A DNA stretch of 64,000 nt from Dasypus novemcinctus (lineage: Eukaryota > Chordata > Mammalia > Cingulata > Dasypodidae), in contig NC_080677.1 in the NCBI RefSeq assembly GCF_030445035.2, forward strand, positions 157,419,169 to 157,483,168, written 5' to 3'. Positions within the stretch are counted from its first letter, which is position 1; the number at the start of each line of letters is the position of its first letter. Under the pieces are notes generated by a model. The model was not told where the DNA came from. It was given only the letters and a program-made list of their open reading frames with translations, and did no database searches. Position numbers and translations under genes: made by a program. Positions 47,278 to 57,682 of the stretch are shown here, piece after piece.

Positions 47278-47516
47278 AGCCCGAGCCCCGCGGAGCTGCC
47301 GGCGGCCCGGCCCCTGCCCGCGCGCACCATGAACACCCTCGTCTTCGACCAGCTCAGCGGCGCCGTGCTTTTTGAGGACGGCGGCGCGCCGGAGCGCGAG
47401 CGGGGCGGCCGGCCCTTCGGTGGCGTCCTGGACGCTCCGCACGCCCGCCCCGAGGTGGGCATTGCCGACGGCCCGCCCCTCAAGGACAACCTCGGCCTGC
47501 GACACCGGAGGACTGG
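47278..47516 (+). CDS. MKX: MKX exon 2: end of 5' UTR plus codons 1-62
   Basis: The acceptor AG is at 47276-47277 after a pyrimidine-rich stretch, and the donor GT is at 47517-47518 (ACTGG|GTAGGC). The first 51 nt are untranslated. Translation starts at ATG 47329-47331, in the context GCACC-ATG-A. The 188 coding bases encode the poorly structured N-terminus, which reads MNTLVFDQLSGAVLFEDGGA at its start, and end in phase 2 inside a Gly codon. Read through the donor, the frame stops immediately at TAG 47518-47520, which fits a genuine splice site. The whole exon lies in the CpG island. Confidence 0.95.
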
Positions 47517-50500
47517 GTAGGCGCGGCCCCGCCGGGGGCCCTCGGCGCGCTGGCGGCCCGAGGGGTGGGTGCGGCGAGGGCGCGGGAGCGCGGGCAGGCC
47601 AGGCGGGTCTGCGGCGCCCTCGGTTGTCCCGGCTGGCGCCGCCTCTTGGCCCCGCGCGTGGTCCTTGGAAGGTAGGAGTTTCTCAGCACAGGGGTCAGTA
47701 GGCTTGCTGGACATGAAGGCCACCTGGGAACTGCCCCCAGTCCTCCGGGTCGGGGGGCTTGTCCCTCTGCAGCGCCCCGGGTGCAAGCGCGCGGCCGAGG
47801 GCGAGGTGGCGAGGACTGAGCATGGCGCGGAGGCAAAGGCAGGATGGTGGCGAGGGCACCGGGGCCAGGCCCGCGGCCGCGCCTTCCCAGGCCGGACCTC
47901 CCGCTCCTCCCGAGCGGGCACCGCCCAGCCCCGCGGGTCGCCTCGCCTGCGCCAAGGGGTCGGGCGCGGGGACTTGGCACTCGGAGCCCGCGGCGAGCGG
48001 GGGGCGGGGGAGCTGCCCTCTTGCCTGCGCACGGGGGGCTCGGCCGGGCTGTCCCCGGGTCCCAGCGAAGCCTGGAGCGCCCGCTGGGGGAGGGGCATAC
48101 CCCTGCCCCTTCCACCTGAACGGTGGCATCAGGTGCTGGGTGCGCGGCGGCGCTGCTCAGTGAAAGAGAGAGGAGGTTTCGACCCCGGGTTACGAGCAGT
48201 CCCTTCGGGTGAACTTGCCTTTCAAAGTATTTCAAGACGCCAAACAGCGGAGGCCGCGGCGCAGGCGCGCTAGGCCTGGAGGGACGCTGGGTGACGGGCG
48301 GCGGCGCGGCGACACCTCCCGGAGCCGTGGGGGAGCGCAGGGCCCACCGCGCGGATCCCTTTGAATACGCTCCCCCACCTTCCCCGAGGTCGTCTCCCTT
48401 TACCCCCAGGGACAACTTGTCCCCCAGTCTTTGGCTCTTCTGTCCGTCGGGGTCATTCCCCTTAGGTTCCTCCCCTCTCTTTTACAAATTCCCTTCCTTT
48501 GGAAGCCCCCCCGCCACCCACTTTCCAGAGAGTCAGAGGAAATAGGAGGGAGATGGAGGGCGCGCGGGCGGTGGGGCAGTCGTGCCCCTAGCTTTATCCC
48601 CGCCAGCCAAAGGGCGACCTTTCCCTGCCACGGGTGACGGAAATCCTGGGGTAGCAGATGGGGATTTCGTGTAGAATATTCGAGAGCCCTCGGCAGCGGC
48701 CCCGACCCTACTCGCTGGGACCAGGCTGCCCGATTGCGCGCGGTGCCGGCGGGCGAGCACAGGGTGACCGTGGACCTCGAAGTCCAGGTCGGCAGCTTGG
48801 ACCACGTTTTTCTTTAAATCACTTAACTCTCGTCTCCTAAACCTGAAGGCTGTCTCAAAAAGGGAGGCCGAGAAAAGGACACCCGCACCCCGAAGCAGAC
48901 GCCATCGGGTGGTTCCCAGCTCTTGCCTCGCCCCAAGCCTGGCTCTCCTCGGAGCCCGGCGGGAGGCCGTGCGGGGCGGGGCGGGGGCTCGGCGTCCCGC
49001 GTGGCTCCGCGGCCGGGCGGCGGGCGGCGGCATCTGCAATGCAGCCCGGCGGGGGCCGCGCCGCTCACCGGGGCCTGCCCATCTCCCCGCGCTCCAGGAC
49101 CCGGCAGAACGGTGGCAAGGTGCGGCACAAGCGGCAGGCCCTGCAGGATATGGCTCGGCCCCTGAAGCAGTGGCTTTACAAGCACCGGGACAACCCGTAC
49201 CCAACCAAGACGGAGAAGATACTCCTGGCCCTCGGCTCGCAGATGACGCTGGTGCAGGTAATCGGGGTCCACGCAGCTGAGAGAGGGGCCGAGGAGCGCA
49301 CAGCGCCGCACGTGCCTGCGGTGCTCCGGGGGGCGCCCTCGCGGGAGAAGGATGGAGGTGGAACGGAGCCAGTGCTCCTGCGGCTCCTTCCTTCCGTGAA
49401 GGCCGGTGAGGGCTTGGCACAGGTGCGGAGTTCGTCGGTGGCGGGCAGAGAGTTTCTGGAGTGTCCCGCTGTCGTCGCGCACGCGGGAGGGCCTGCGGGC
49501 TGCGGCGTGGGGCAGGGGCGTGGGGAGTTTAACGCAGAGTTGGAGGAAGGCGGCTGGGAATCTGTGCTCACGAGGCCTGCGTAGATATATATAGATAGTG
49601 ATTTTCAAACTTCATTGTGATCAGAATGGCCCGGAGGGCGGTTAAAACAGTTTCTGACTCCGCAGGTCAGGGGTGGGGCCGAATATTTGCATTTCTAACG
49701 GGCTTCCTGGTGAGGCTGAAGCCTCTGGCCCTGGACCACCCTTGGAGAGCCCGACAGGCAGGAGACGCTTATTAGGGCACCTAAAACTCACGTCTAGGGG
49801 AACTTACAAAATGGCCTTTAGTAGCAGAGCTAGGGGGTGCGCTGGAAGGACAGGAAGTGGTTTGGGGGTGTACAGGTTATGTGTAGATGTGTAGCTGTGG
49901 CTGTGTAGGTTGCGTATGCTTAACAGGAGACCCCTGGGCATCTGCTGGGATCCACACCCTTTGCTGCTTGCTTGTTTCAGCCGTGGTTAGGGAGAAGAGG
50001 CAGAGTTTACAAGGTTGGGTTACCTTGTCGGGGTTACCTTGTCGGGTGTAGAGAAATGGTGCAGGTTGGTTTCTCCTCTAGTGAGCAGCGCTTATTTACG
50101 TTTGACTGTGCTGTCCCTACATCATCTCATTTGATATTGACAAATATGAAGCGATTGTTTTCAACAGTTCAGCAGATAAACTAACCAAGGCACATGGAAA
50201 TTAAGCGTTGGTAAGGGGCAGAGATGGGCCTGGAAATAAAAGGATAAAATTCCAGATCAAACGCTTTCTAACCCGCCACGGTTTTCTTTAATAAATATGG
50301 TGATGTGAGCCATACTTGTAAACAGAACATATGTTTTTCAGGAAAAGGAGGAGGAGCTAGATAAACTGCTAAGGTTGGTACCTGTTATAGTAGCATTGCA
50401 GCAGTGCATTTGTGAAATTTTGGCCATTTCATTAAATACATAGTAAGGGGGAAGGTGATGCCCAGTATAGAAATCATTTTTTGACTATTAGATGAAATAA

Positions 50501-53500
50501 AAATTGCTTTCCACAGTACTTTAAATTGTCATTTTGGAAATACTGGAAATGAAAGTTGGCCTTTTTTGGGGCTTATCACAATTATCATGTGCATTTGTCT
50601 GCTTATTTTCAGAGTACATTCATAGAGAGAAACATCTGTTTTCCTTCACATTTAACAGGCAACAGTATTAATAGTGATTCGCTGCCGCACTGGATGGGGA
50701 AATTTGTTTAGTGTTCTTGGCTTAATATCAGTGTAACATAAAACTATTAACTTTTCAGTGATTTACAAAAGTAGTTTTAAAATTATTCCAATTAGAAAAA
50801 GGTATGAAAGTAAAAGCATGTGCTCAAAATTCAGTTTAAATAGGTGTGCTATTTAACATTACTGATTTATAGAGCTATTTGGCTATTTCACTGTGATATC
50901 AACAATAATACATTAGGTTATTTTGGTTGGTTATATAGTTCCATATTTAATGCTTTGCATTCTTACACCAGAAAGCAAAAAAAAAAATTTGTTTCTTAAA
51001 GCATTTTTAAATTGGAAGAAGTAACATTTGTCATTAGCAGAGATACTTATATTTCCTTGCTCAATAGTTTTGTTGAGCTGCTATACAAGTAGCTGTAATT
51101 TTAACACAAGAGTAGAATCATTTGTTACCATATATGACAGTTCAAACATAAATAACAATTCTATTTTTAATTAATTTCTTTGGTAAGGCTATTATGTTTT
51201 TCTAATTTATATGAAATCCCCTTTCCATTCAAAATCCTTTTCTTATTCTTGTATGAGTCCTTAAAAATAAAAATGTGCAGAAATACGTACTTTTTAAATG
51301 GGGCAAAGATAATTATTTATAATATTGATGACTGTATAATGATTTCCAAGTTGTGTAGTAAATGAAGTTGACTTCTTGAATTGGAAATAGTATAATCCAT
51401 ATATTTTGGGGTCTACTTTTTTCAGTGAGGCACAAAGCAATATCTATAAACACACACACACACATACATACACATAGGAGGTATTTGTATAAGTCAGACA
51501 TACATTGCACATTCCAAGAAAATTCTGAGTCTGGGAAACCAAATAAACTCTAAAAATACTTTACACTTTGGGAAGAAAAAAAGACAGAGCTGTGATCTGA
51601 GTAAAGCTTTTGATCCCTGATAATTAGACCTCCAATTACTGAGTCTGAGTCTCCCAGGGAATAAACTGCTCCCTTGGAGTGAGGCCTCTGGAGGAGAGCT
51701 CTCATGCCTTATCCATCTTTGAATCTCCTTAGCATCCCACCCCACTGCTATGTTCCTTTTGAGAAATAACACTGGAAAAACCACGCAACTTTCTGAAACA
51801 CCTTTCTGACTGGTGGAGAATGTCATGAAATCTGACTAAGATGTTCTAGTTTTAAATTTTCTCCCATTGTAGGAAATAGAGGGCAGCTTGTATCTTTAAT
51901 ACCATACAACGGTTTTGTAGAGCACAAGCCCAAGTGTAACTCATTTTATTACTCAAGAACTATCTGGAAATCTGTCATATTTTTTATGTTTCTGGACAAA
52001 TCTGGCGTAGTCCCCTTATTTCTGGCTCCAAATTCCTATTTCTTGTTTATTGCAATGCTTTGTATCTTCTGTTTCCCCTGGTTTAAATTAACAAGCTATC
52101 AGCATGATTGTTTTATTTCTTAACTATGACAGTGTCTTATATTTTGAGACTTTCTCTTACGCGGAACATTTTCCTTTCGGTTATGTGTCAAACTGTCAAA
52201 CTTTTCCTAAGAAGTAATTTTGCCTTGCTTCACTGCCCTTCCACGGGTAAGGAAGGCTGTGATCCTGGTCAGCTATCTCCCTTGAAACCTAGAAATAAAA
52301 AGCTGAAATTGTAGTGGAAGAAGTATTTTTAAGACTTCCAAAGGTATTTTTTCCGACAAATAGGAGCTCTAAGGACATTAATCAGCATCTGCATTTTTTA
52401 ATTCCTGAAAAAATGAAGCAGAAAGAACCATTTATGCAACTTTCATTTCTTTCTACTCACTAGACTTGGCAGTTTATCTTAATTCTCCATAACTATGCTT
52501 GATTTTAATTTGCATTATCAATCTGACATCTTCCTAAATGAGATGCAAGAATTTTTATAAAGTTAACAAGAAGACGACTTTTGCGTGTGTCTTGACTTTA
52601 ACCAACCCAAATATTCCACTGCGTTTGGTTTCCTATCACTGGCTTTCATACAAACATTACAAAAATACACTCTGTACTCCCAAAATATAAACAGCTTTCT
52701 TGTGGGATAATATATTGTGGTATGCTATTGGGATTTTGTAATACGGTAGTATTTGGAGTTTATCACAGAATAACTGTCTTCGAAGATGCTTTTAACAAAA
52801 AGGTAGATGGGGACTGAATCTGGTTTCAATATTTCCCACTGTTCATATGTATATATTTCTAAATAGATTTATTTATTTTTTCTGGAGTATAATAATGAAC
52901 TGTCTTTGGGATGATTTCTTTCCTGACCATTACAGTGTAGTGGAGGTACAGTCTGGGATTACATTTGAATGACTGGATATTAATATGTCGTCCTCTTAAA
53001 GTAGGAGTTTCAAAGTCCTGTCGTATGTCTGTGTACCGTTTGGTTAAAATTGCAAGGCTGCGCATTCTGCCCCCTGTGTTGATATACACTGGGTTTTGCT
53101 TGGATTGGGTGAAAGTTTCTGCTGAACAGTTAACAACTGCAAAGCTTGTAACAACTGTTAGATGTTCTGACAGAATCTTAGATTTCTGGCTGCATTCTTC
53201 CAAGTGTTCTACTATGTTGTATGGAAATGACAGGCTCCATATTTCAGGCGAATAACCCAGAATGAGTTTATAAATTCAGCATATTCATGGGTGGACAGAT
53301 GCCACTGTAGCACTCTGGGCTTGCTCTAATGACTACGCTGTCAGCAGGATCAGTGTCAACCCTTTTGTTAGTCAGATGGAAATTACTTAATTTTCTCCTC
53401 CAGCTTCTAGAGATTTGGTTCCCTAAGCTTTCATTCTAAAATATGGGGCTTTTAAAGCTCTGAAGTTGACATTAAAATGAGGTTCCAGAACCTACTCTTG

Positions 53501-56500
53501 GGAAGGATGCCTCTCACCTAGAATTTAAAGAGAATCTGAATGTCAAGCTGAAGGGCTCCAAGTCGGTTATAGATTGAAATTTTGAACTGGTTTTTTACCT
53601 TCAGTGAAACAGATGGAGTTTTCATTACTTCATCAGGAAAAGAAAATGGAAAAATTATTCATGCACATTAGTTAACCAACTATTTGTCTGCTGTTTGCAC
53701 AACTGAGTGCAAGTAAATTTTAAACACGTGGGCTATATCCAACTCTTTGGCTCTCGTGTAAATTTCTGGTAATAATATATTGGTCAAGTAAATAAATCAG
53801 CAAATTGGATGCCAGTCAAACTTACGAAATCAGTTTAGAAACAGTGTGTTAGACAGCAGCAAATCTTTCTGGAAAATCTCCTAGTGTGTAACTATTATAA
53901 TAAGATAAGAATCATGAGTCTGTAAAACAATAGAAAAGATAGGACCATTGTAAGTGAAACGCTAGCTAATCCTACCATATGACATTTATTTTTTTATTTA
54001 TTTTTTTTAAGATTTATTTATTTATTTAATTTCCCCCCCTCCCCTGGTTGTCTGTTCTTGGTGTCTATTTGCTGCGTCTTGTTTCGTTGTCCGCTTCTGT
54101 TGTTGTCAGCGGCACGGGAAGTGTGGGCGGCGCCATTCCTGGGCAGGCTGCTCTTTCTTTTCACACTGGGCGGCTCTCCCCACGGGCGCACTCCCTGCGC
54201 GCGGGGTTCCCCTACGCGGGGGACACCCCTGCATGGCAGGGCAGTCCCTGCGCGCATCAGCACTGCGCATGGCCAGCTCCACACGGGTCAAGGAGGCCCG
54301 GGGTCTGAACCGCGGACCTCCCACATGGCAGACGGACGCCCCAACCACTGGGCCAAAGTCCGTTTCCCCCATGTGACATTTAAATGAATTCCTTTTTCTT
54401 GTTAGAATTATAGTATAGTAAATATACATTTTTTTTAATTAGAGGGCCATTGCATTTTCATTATGTGGAGAGTTTCATAAGAATTGGATTTTTACACTGT
54501 ACTGTAGAATGCTTGTGTTAAATTCTAATCTTAGTCTGAAATCTGTGCTTTTCGGTGAAGAAGGTTTGGAGTTGGATTGTAATAAACACGAGTGATGGAT
54601 GCATAGGGGACGTTGCAAGCTGTCCTCTGTGCGTGGGAGGAGCAAAGAATGACAAGCACACGTATCAGATGGCTAAAGAGAGTAGCAGTGGAGAGCAGAA
54701 GGTGGGTTAGTACCAACGCTAGAAGAGAACCGGCTTGGTTAGGGGAGTCTCAGCTGTATTCATAGACCTTAGATTTTAGAGCCGGCCAAGGATGTTAAGA
54801 ACCAGCTGGTGGAGCCCTGCCATTTTATAGATGATCTGAAGTCAGGAGAGTTGAGTGACTTAGTTAATGTCACATAGCAGGTTTCTGGCAGCTAGGTCCC
54901 TTTCTGTGATACCACATTTATAGGCTAATAGATATTAATGAGAATTTGAAGACACTAAGCCATTAAATCAAAATGATGCATGGCCACTTGAATTTGATGA
55001 TGGTTAAGATCAATGTATGAGCACAGGAGGGAAGACAGGGAAGTAAGATTGAAGGATGTCACCAGGACTTGAACGAACATTTGGGCAGTGTTCTTGAATG
55101 TTCCCCTTGAATGCATCCCAGTCACATCTAGTTCTTCACTGCTGGTCCTTCTGGGCAGGCAGGGGCAAGCTTGTCCATCCCCACCCAGCACCTAACAGTG
55201 GCTAAAGCACAGTGGCTGCTCAGTATATATTTGTCAGTCTGTGGAGGATGCAAAAGGCTGAAAATTTAAAATCAGGCTGAGTCATGACAGTGTTAACACA
55301 ACAGCTGGACAGGAAGAGGATTTGAAGAGGACTAAGACTTTTGACATGCAATGGTGAGATATTACATGATGGCACATAATTTTAAAAGGACAGTGATCTT
55401 GTTTAAGATACAAAAAAGGCAGTACTGAATAGGTCATAATTATATAAAGTGGGGAAAACTACCTTGTTTCACCCATGGGGATGTGGAGGAAAAATTTTTG
55501 TTTGTTTGTTTGTGTAAGTAGAATTCACTGCAGATCCATGAAACAATTGTTTATTTTTAGTCTAAATCTTTTAAAAACAAACCAAAGAAACTTCCAGTGC
55601 AAACACTGCTACACAAAACATTATAGTAACTGGGCTCATGTTCAGAAAGACATTTAATTCTCATTCCACATTTCAGTCTTTTAAAGACAAATATTGCCCT
55701 TTCCGTTTTAAAATATAAATATATATATATATATACAAATAGAAAAATATTTTAGAAGAAACCTCAGGTGCCATTTTAGCCTCTAGAAATCCAATAGCAC
55801 CTTTAAAAAAATGGATGTCATTTTCTTTTGCTTTTGAGTGTTTTCTTCATTTTCTGCCATCATCTTTTAGCCTTGGAAGCACTCAACTTCTAGCTGAAAG
55901 AGGGGTGTTTTTATTTGGCTTCCCCCCTTCCCCTGCTTCTCTAATTGTTCTTTCTCTGACTGCATTGGTAGCTCTTCTTTTTTTTAATAGTTCCGTCTCC
56001 TTAACTGGTGGTGGTTTCCAAAGCTGGTGCTGACCCTCTCTCTTTCCTGTCTGCTCTCTCAGCTTCAGCTCTTACCTCCCCATTACATCTCATATGTATT
56101 TTAATTCTCTGGCTAGATGTCTCCCTGGGTGCTTTCCTCATACCGTAACTTAAACCTTCCCCAAACCCATCACATTATCCCGAAACCATTCCTTCTTCCT
56201 CAAAATGATGTTCTGTTCTCTTGGCCACACGGGTTTGGTGATTCAAGTTCATCTTTAACTCTTCTCTTCCTCAGCCACTTCAGTCTCTTGAATTTCACTT
56301 ATAGTTGTTCTTGCATCCTCTTTATTGGGATTACACTTACCTGCCCACTCTACCTGCCGTGGTCTGTCTTTCCCCCAGAGTCCGGCTTAAGTTCCTTGTG
56401 AAGTCCTGCACCCCAGGTGGAAATAGCTCCTCTTCCTTGGTACTCCTGCATCATTTTATCTGAATGCCCCTTGTGCCATTTATCACATTATTTCATATTA

Positions 56501-57682
56501 TAAAGAGTTCTCTGTGTACTATCCCACCTCTCTTACTAGACTGAAAATTTCTTGCTGACAAAGTGTCATCATTTTTTTAACTTCCGTAATATAGTCATAA
56601 GTGCGCAGCATGCTTGTTGAATGAATGAATGAATGAATGAATGTGAATATAAATATCCGGTACCGTTGAGTCCTGAGGATATTTAACCATTAGAGATGCT
56701 GAGAGAGACTTAGATATTTTAAGGGTAAATAATCATATGCTCAATTATGTTTTTATGTTTTGTTAACTGAAAACTGCTACTTTTTTAGGTGTCAAATTGG
56801 TTTGCTAATGCAAGACGTCGGCTTAAGAATACAGTGCGGCAGCCAGATTTAAGCTGGGCGTTAAGAATAAAATTATACAACAAGTATGTTCAAGGAAACG
56901 CCGAGAGGCTTAGCGTAAGCAGTGATGATTCGTGTTCTGAAGGTGTGTTCATACTTTTATTTTGTTTTCTTTGCTTTGTCTCTGTAACAAAAAGTTCACC
57001 TCAATTACTCTTTTTAAGTTTGATCCCCCCAAATAGGGTGGTATCATAACAGCTCTTTTTGATTGCATGATGTAACTTCACTTTTACAATACCATAAATG
57101 ACCAGCAGAATTATGGCCTTTTCCTCTTGTGTATTGATTTATCATGTGTCAGGATAGCATTTTCTGTAAAATCCATTAAAAATTAAGCTGCCGTACAGAG
57201 AAACGACATACAGTTGCTGCTTTCATAACCCCAAACAGCAGATACTTTTCTACACTTTGAATATTTTTCCTTGATATGTTTTTAATGATTCAGTATGACA
57301 GTTGAGTGGTTGAGTAAAAGTATGGGATCGTTTTCTCCCTTAGATGGAGAGAATCCTCCAAGAAACCACATGAACGAAGGAGGTTATAACAAGCCGGTTC
57401 ACCATCCTGCGATTAAAAGCGAGAGCTCAGTGATAAAAGCTGGAGTGAGACCAGAGTCAGGTGCCAGCGAAGACTACGTGTCACCCCCGAAATATAAGAG
57501 CAGCTTGTTGAACCGTTACCTTAATGACTCTTTGAGACATGTCATGGCCACAAACGCTGCCATGATGGGAAAAACCAGGCAACGGAACCATTCGGGGTCA
57601 TTTAGCTCCAATGAATTTGAGGAAGAATTGGTGTCTCCATCATCATCGTCAGAAACCGAAGGCAACTTCGTCTATCGTTCAG
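47329..57682 (+). CDS. MKX: MKX (Mohawk homeobox), partial CDS, coding exons 2-5 joined
   Basis: The CDS joins 47329-47516, 49098-49257, 56789-56942 and 57344-57682. This gives 841 nt, or 280 codons plus one base of the next. MKX is a nuclear, DNA-binding TALE-superclass homeodomain protein acting mainly as a transcriptional repressor in tendon, muscle and other mesenchymal lineages (known for the family). Seen here: an acidic/glycine-rich N-terminus, a basic segment from about residue 70, the TALE loop Pro-Tyr-Pro at 96-98, and the recognition helix WFANARRR at 120-127. After these comes a Ser/Glu-rich tail. All junctions are GT-AG and preserve frame (phases 2, 0, 1, 1). The usual mammalian protein is about 350 residues, so the C-terminal repressor region is incomplete. 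The missing last exons were looked for downstream to 64000 and not found. The start has a good context, with A at -3. Identification is very secure. Confidence 0.97.
49098..49257 (+). CDS. MKX: MKX exon 3: first two homeodomain helices and TALE loop (residues 63-116)
   Basis: The acceptor is CTCCAG|G at 49092-49098 and the donor is GTGCAG|GTAATC with GT at 49258. The 160-nt exon completes Gly63 and then reads Thr-Arg-Gln-Asn-Gly-Gly-Lys. Helix 1 (around LQDMARPLKQWLYKHRDNPY) and helix 2 (TEKILLALGSQMTLVQ) are separated by the loop PYPTK. The three extra loop residues of TALE homeodomains are present. The exon ends in phase 0. The immediately preceding intron sequence is strongly GC-rich. Confidence 0.96.
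49598..49765. mobile_element. MER20-like hAT DNA-transposon fossil in MKX intron 3
   Basis: The sequence resembles MER20 as I know it: a TTTTCAAACTT-type end, ATCAGAATGGCCCGGAGGG, GGTCAGGGGTGGGGCC, and ATTTGCATTTCTAACGGG near the middle. It lies about 340 bp downstream of exon 3. It is non-coding and degenerate. MER20 copies elsewhere have been co-opted as enhancers in placental mammals; nothing here shows that for this copy. Confidence 0.65.
49766..53975 (+). other. MKX intron 3, 5' half, largely unique AT-rich sequence
   Basis: No exon or recognisable recent repeat was found in most of this stretch. It holds a short CA/TA repeat near 51450-51476 and an MIR-like low-similarity patch near 50110-50220. 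Open frames are short and lack coding features. It may contain conserved regulatory elements that only alignment would show. Confidence 0.6.
53989..54369 (-). mobile_element. DAS-type tRNA-derived SINE, short subfamily, in MKX intron 3
   Basis: The element is on the minus strand: the T-rich (A-tail) end is near 53990-54030 and the tRNA-like head (complement of TTTGGCCCAGTGGTTGGGGCG) is near 54330-54365. The TSD CATATGACATTTA (53976-53988) / CATGTGACATTTA (54370-54382) matches at 12 of 13 positions. It lacks the internal segment present in the long subfamily. The few changes in the TSD suggest a relatively young insertion. Apparent ORFs on both strands are SINE sequence. Confidence 0.9.
54780..54900 (-). 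mobile_element. MIR SINE fossil in MKX intron 3
   Basis: CCCTGCCATTTTATAGATGA and GACTTAGTTAATGTCACATA give the reverse MIR core. Confidence 0.6.
56617..56642 (+). repeat. Tetranucleotide microsatellite (GAAT)n
   Basis: About six uninterrupted GAAT/AATG units lie 146 bp upstream of the exon 4 acceptor. It is a length-variable candidate but lies outside the splice signals. Confidence 0.9.
56789..56942 (+). CDS. MKX: MKX exon 4: recognition helix and post-homeodomain segment (residues 117-167)
   Basis: The acceptor is TTTTTTAG|GTG and the donor is GAAG|GTGTGT with GT at 56943. The exon starts with Val-Ser-Asn-Trp-Phe-Ala-Asn-Ala-Arg-Arg-Arg, which is homeodomain helix 3 with the invariant Trp, Phe, Asn and Arg. 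A basic/aromatic stretch follows (SWALRIKLYNKYVQGNAERL), then a Ser/Asp cluster (SVSSDDSCSE). The exon is 154 nt and ends in phase 1. Alanine at homeodomain position 50 is typical of Mohawk rather than of other TALE proteins, which usually have Ile or Gly there (family knowledge). Confidence 0.97.
57344..57682 (+). CDS. MKX: MKX exon 5: repressor-region exon (residues 168-280)
   Basis: The acceptor is CCCTTAG|AT and the donor is TTCAG|GTGAGT with GT at 57683. The first two bases complete Asp168. The exon encodes a polar segment with a Tyr/Pro patch (YVSPPKYKSSLLNRYLNDSL), then TRQRNHSGSFSSNEFEEE and an acidic Ser-rich run. It ends with Asn-Phe-Val-Tyr-Arg-Ser in phase 1. Family knowledge places repressor domains in this C-terminal part of the protein. 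Four consecutive Ser codons (TCA TCA TCG TCA) precede Glu-Thr-Glu-Gly. Open reading continues only briefly into the intron, to a stop near 57702. Confidence 0.96.

Larger units (their letters stand above)
44370..49420. promoter_or_regulatory. CpG island covering the MKX promoter and exons 1-3
   Basis: CpG dinucleotides are rare in most of the window but dense here, with many GC boxes (GGGCGG or CCGCCC-like). The densest blocks are about 44.8-46.5 kb, 47.2-48.1 kb and 48.9-49.3 kb. Edges are estimated by eye. Such long islands are typical of developmental homeobox genes and often mark Polycomb-regulated promoters (general knowledge). Several long open frames on both strands here are a by-product of high GC, not genes. 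Confidence 0.9.
54383..56788 (+). other. MKX intron 3, 3' part
   Basis: It includes an MIR-like fragment (about 54780-54900, minus), a TTTG run near 55498-55512, a TA dinucleotide run near 55721-55735, a pyrimidine-rich stretch at 55900-56400, and a GAAT tetranucleotide array at 56617-56642. It ends in the polypyrimidine tract and acceptor of exon 4. No additional exon is supported. Confidence 0.6.

Noticed and set aside
45924-47375. 483-codon plus-strand open frame running into MKX exon 2
   Set aside because: It reads exon 2 in a different frame from MKX and has only low-complexity GC-driven composition. The MKX frame is confirmed by homology and splicing.
47274-48415. Long minus-strand frames opposite MKX exon 2 and intron 2
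   Set aside because: They are antisense to the real exon and driven by GC content, with no recognisable domains.
48533-49608. Minus-strand frames of 261-295 codons opposite MKX exon 3
   Set aside because: They are shadows of the conserved homeodomain exon and CpG-island sequence.
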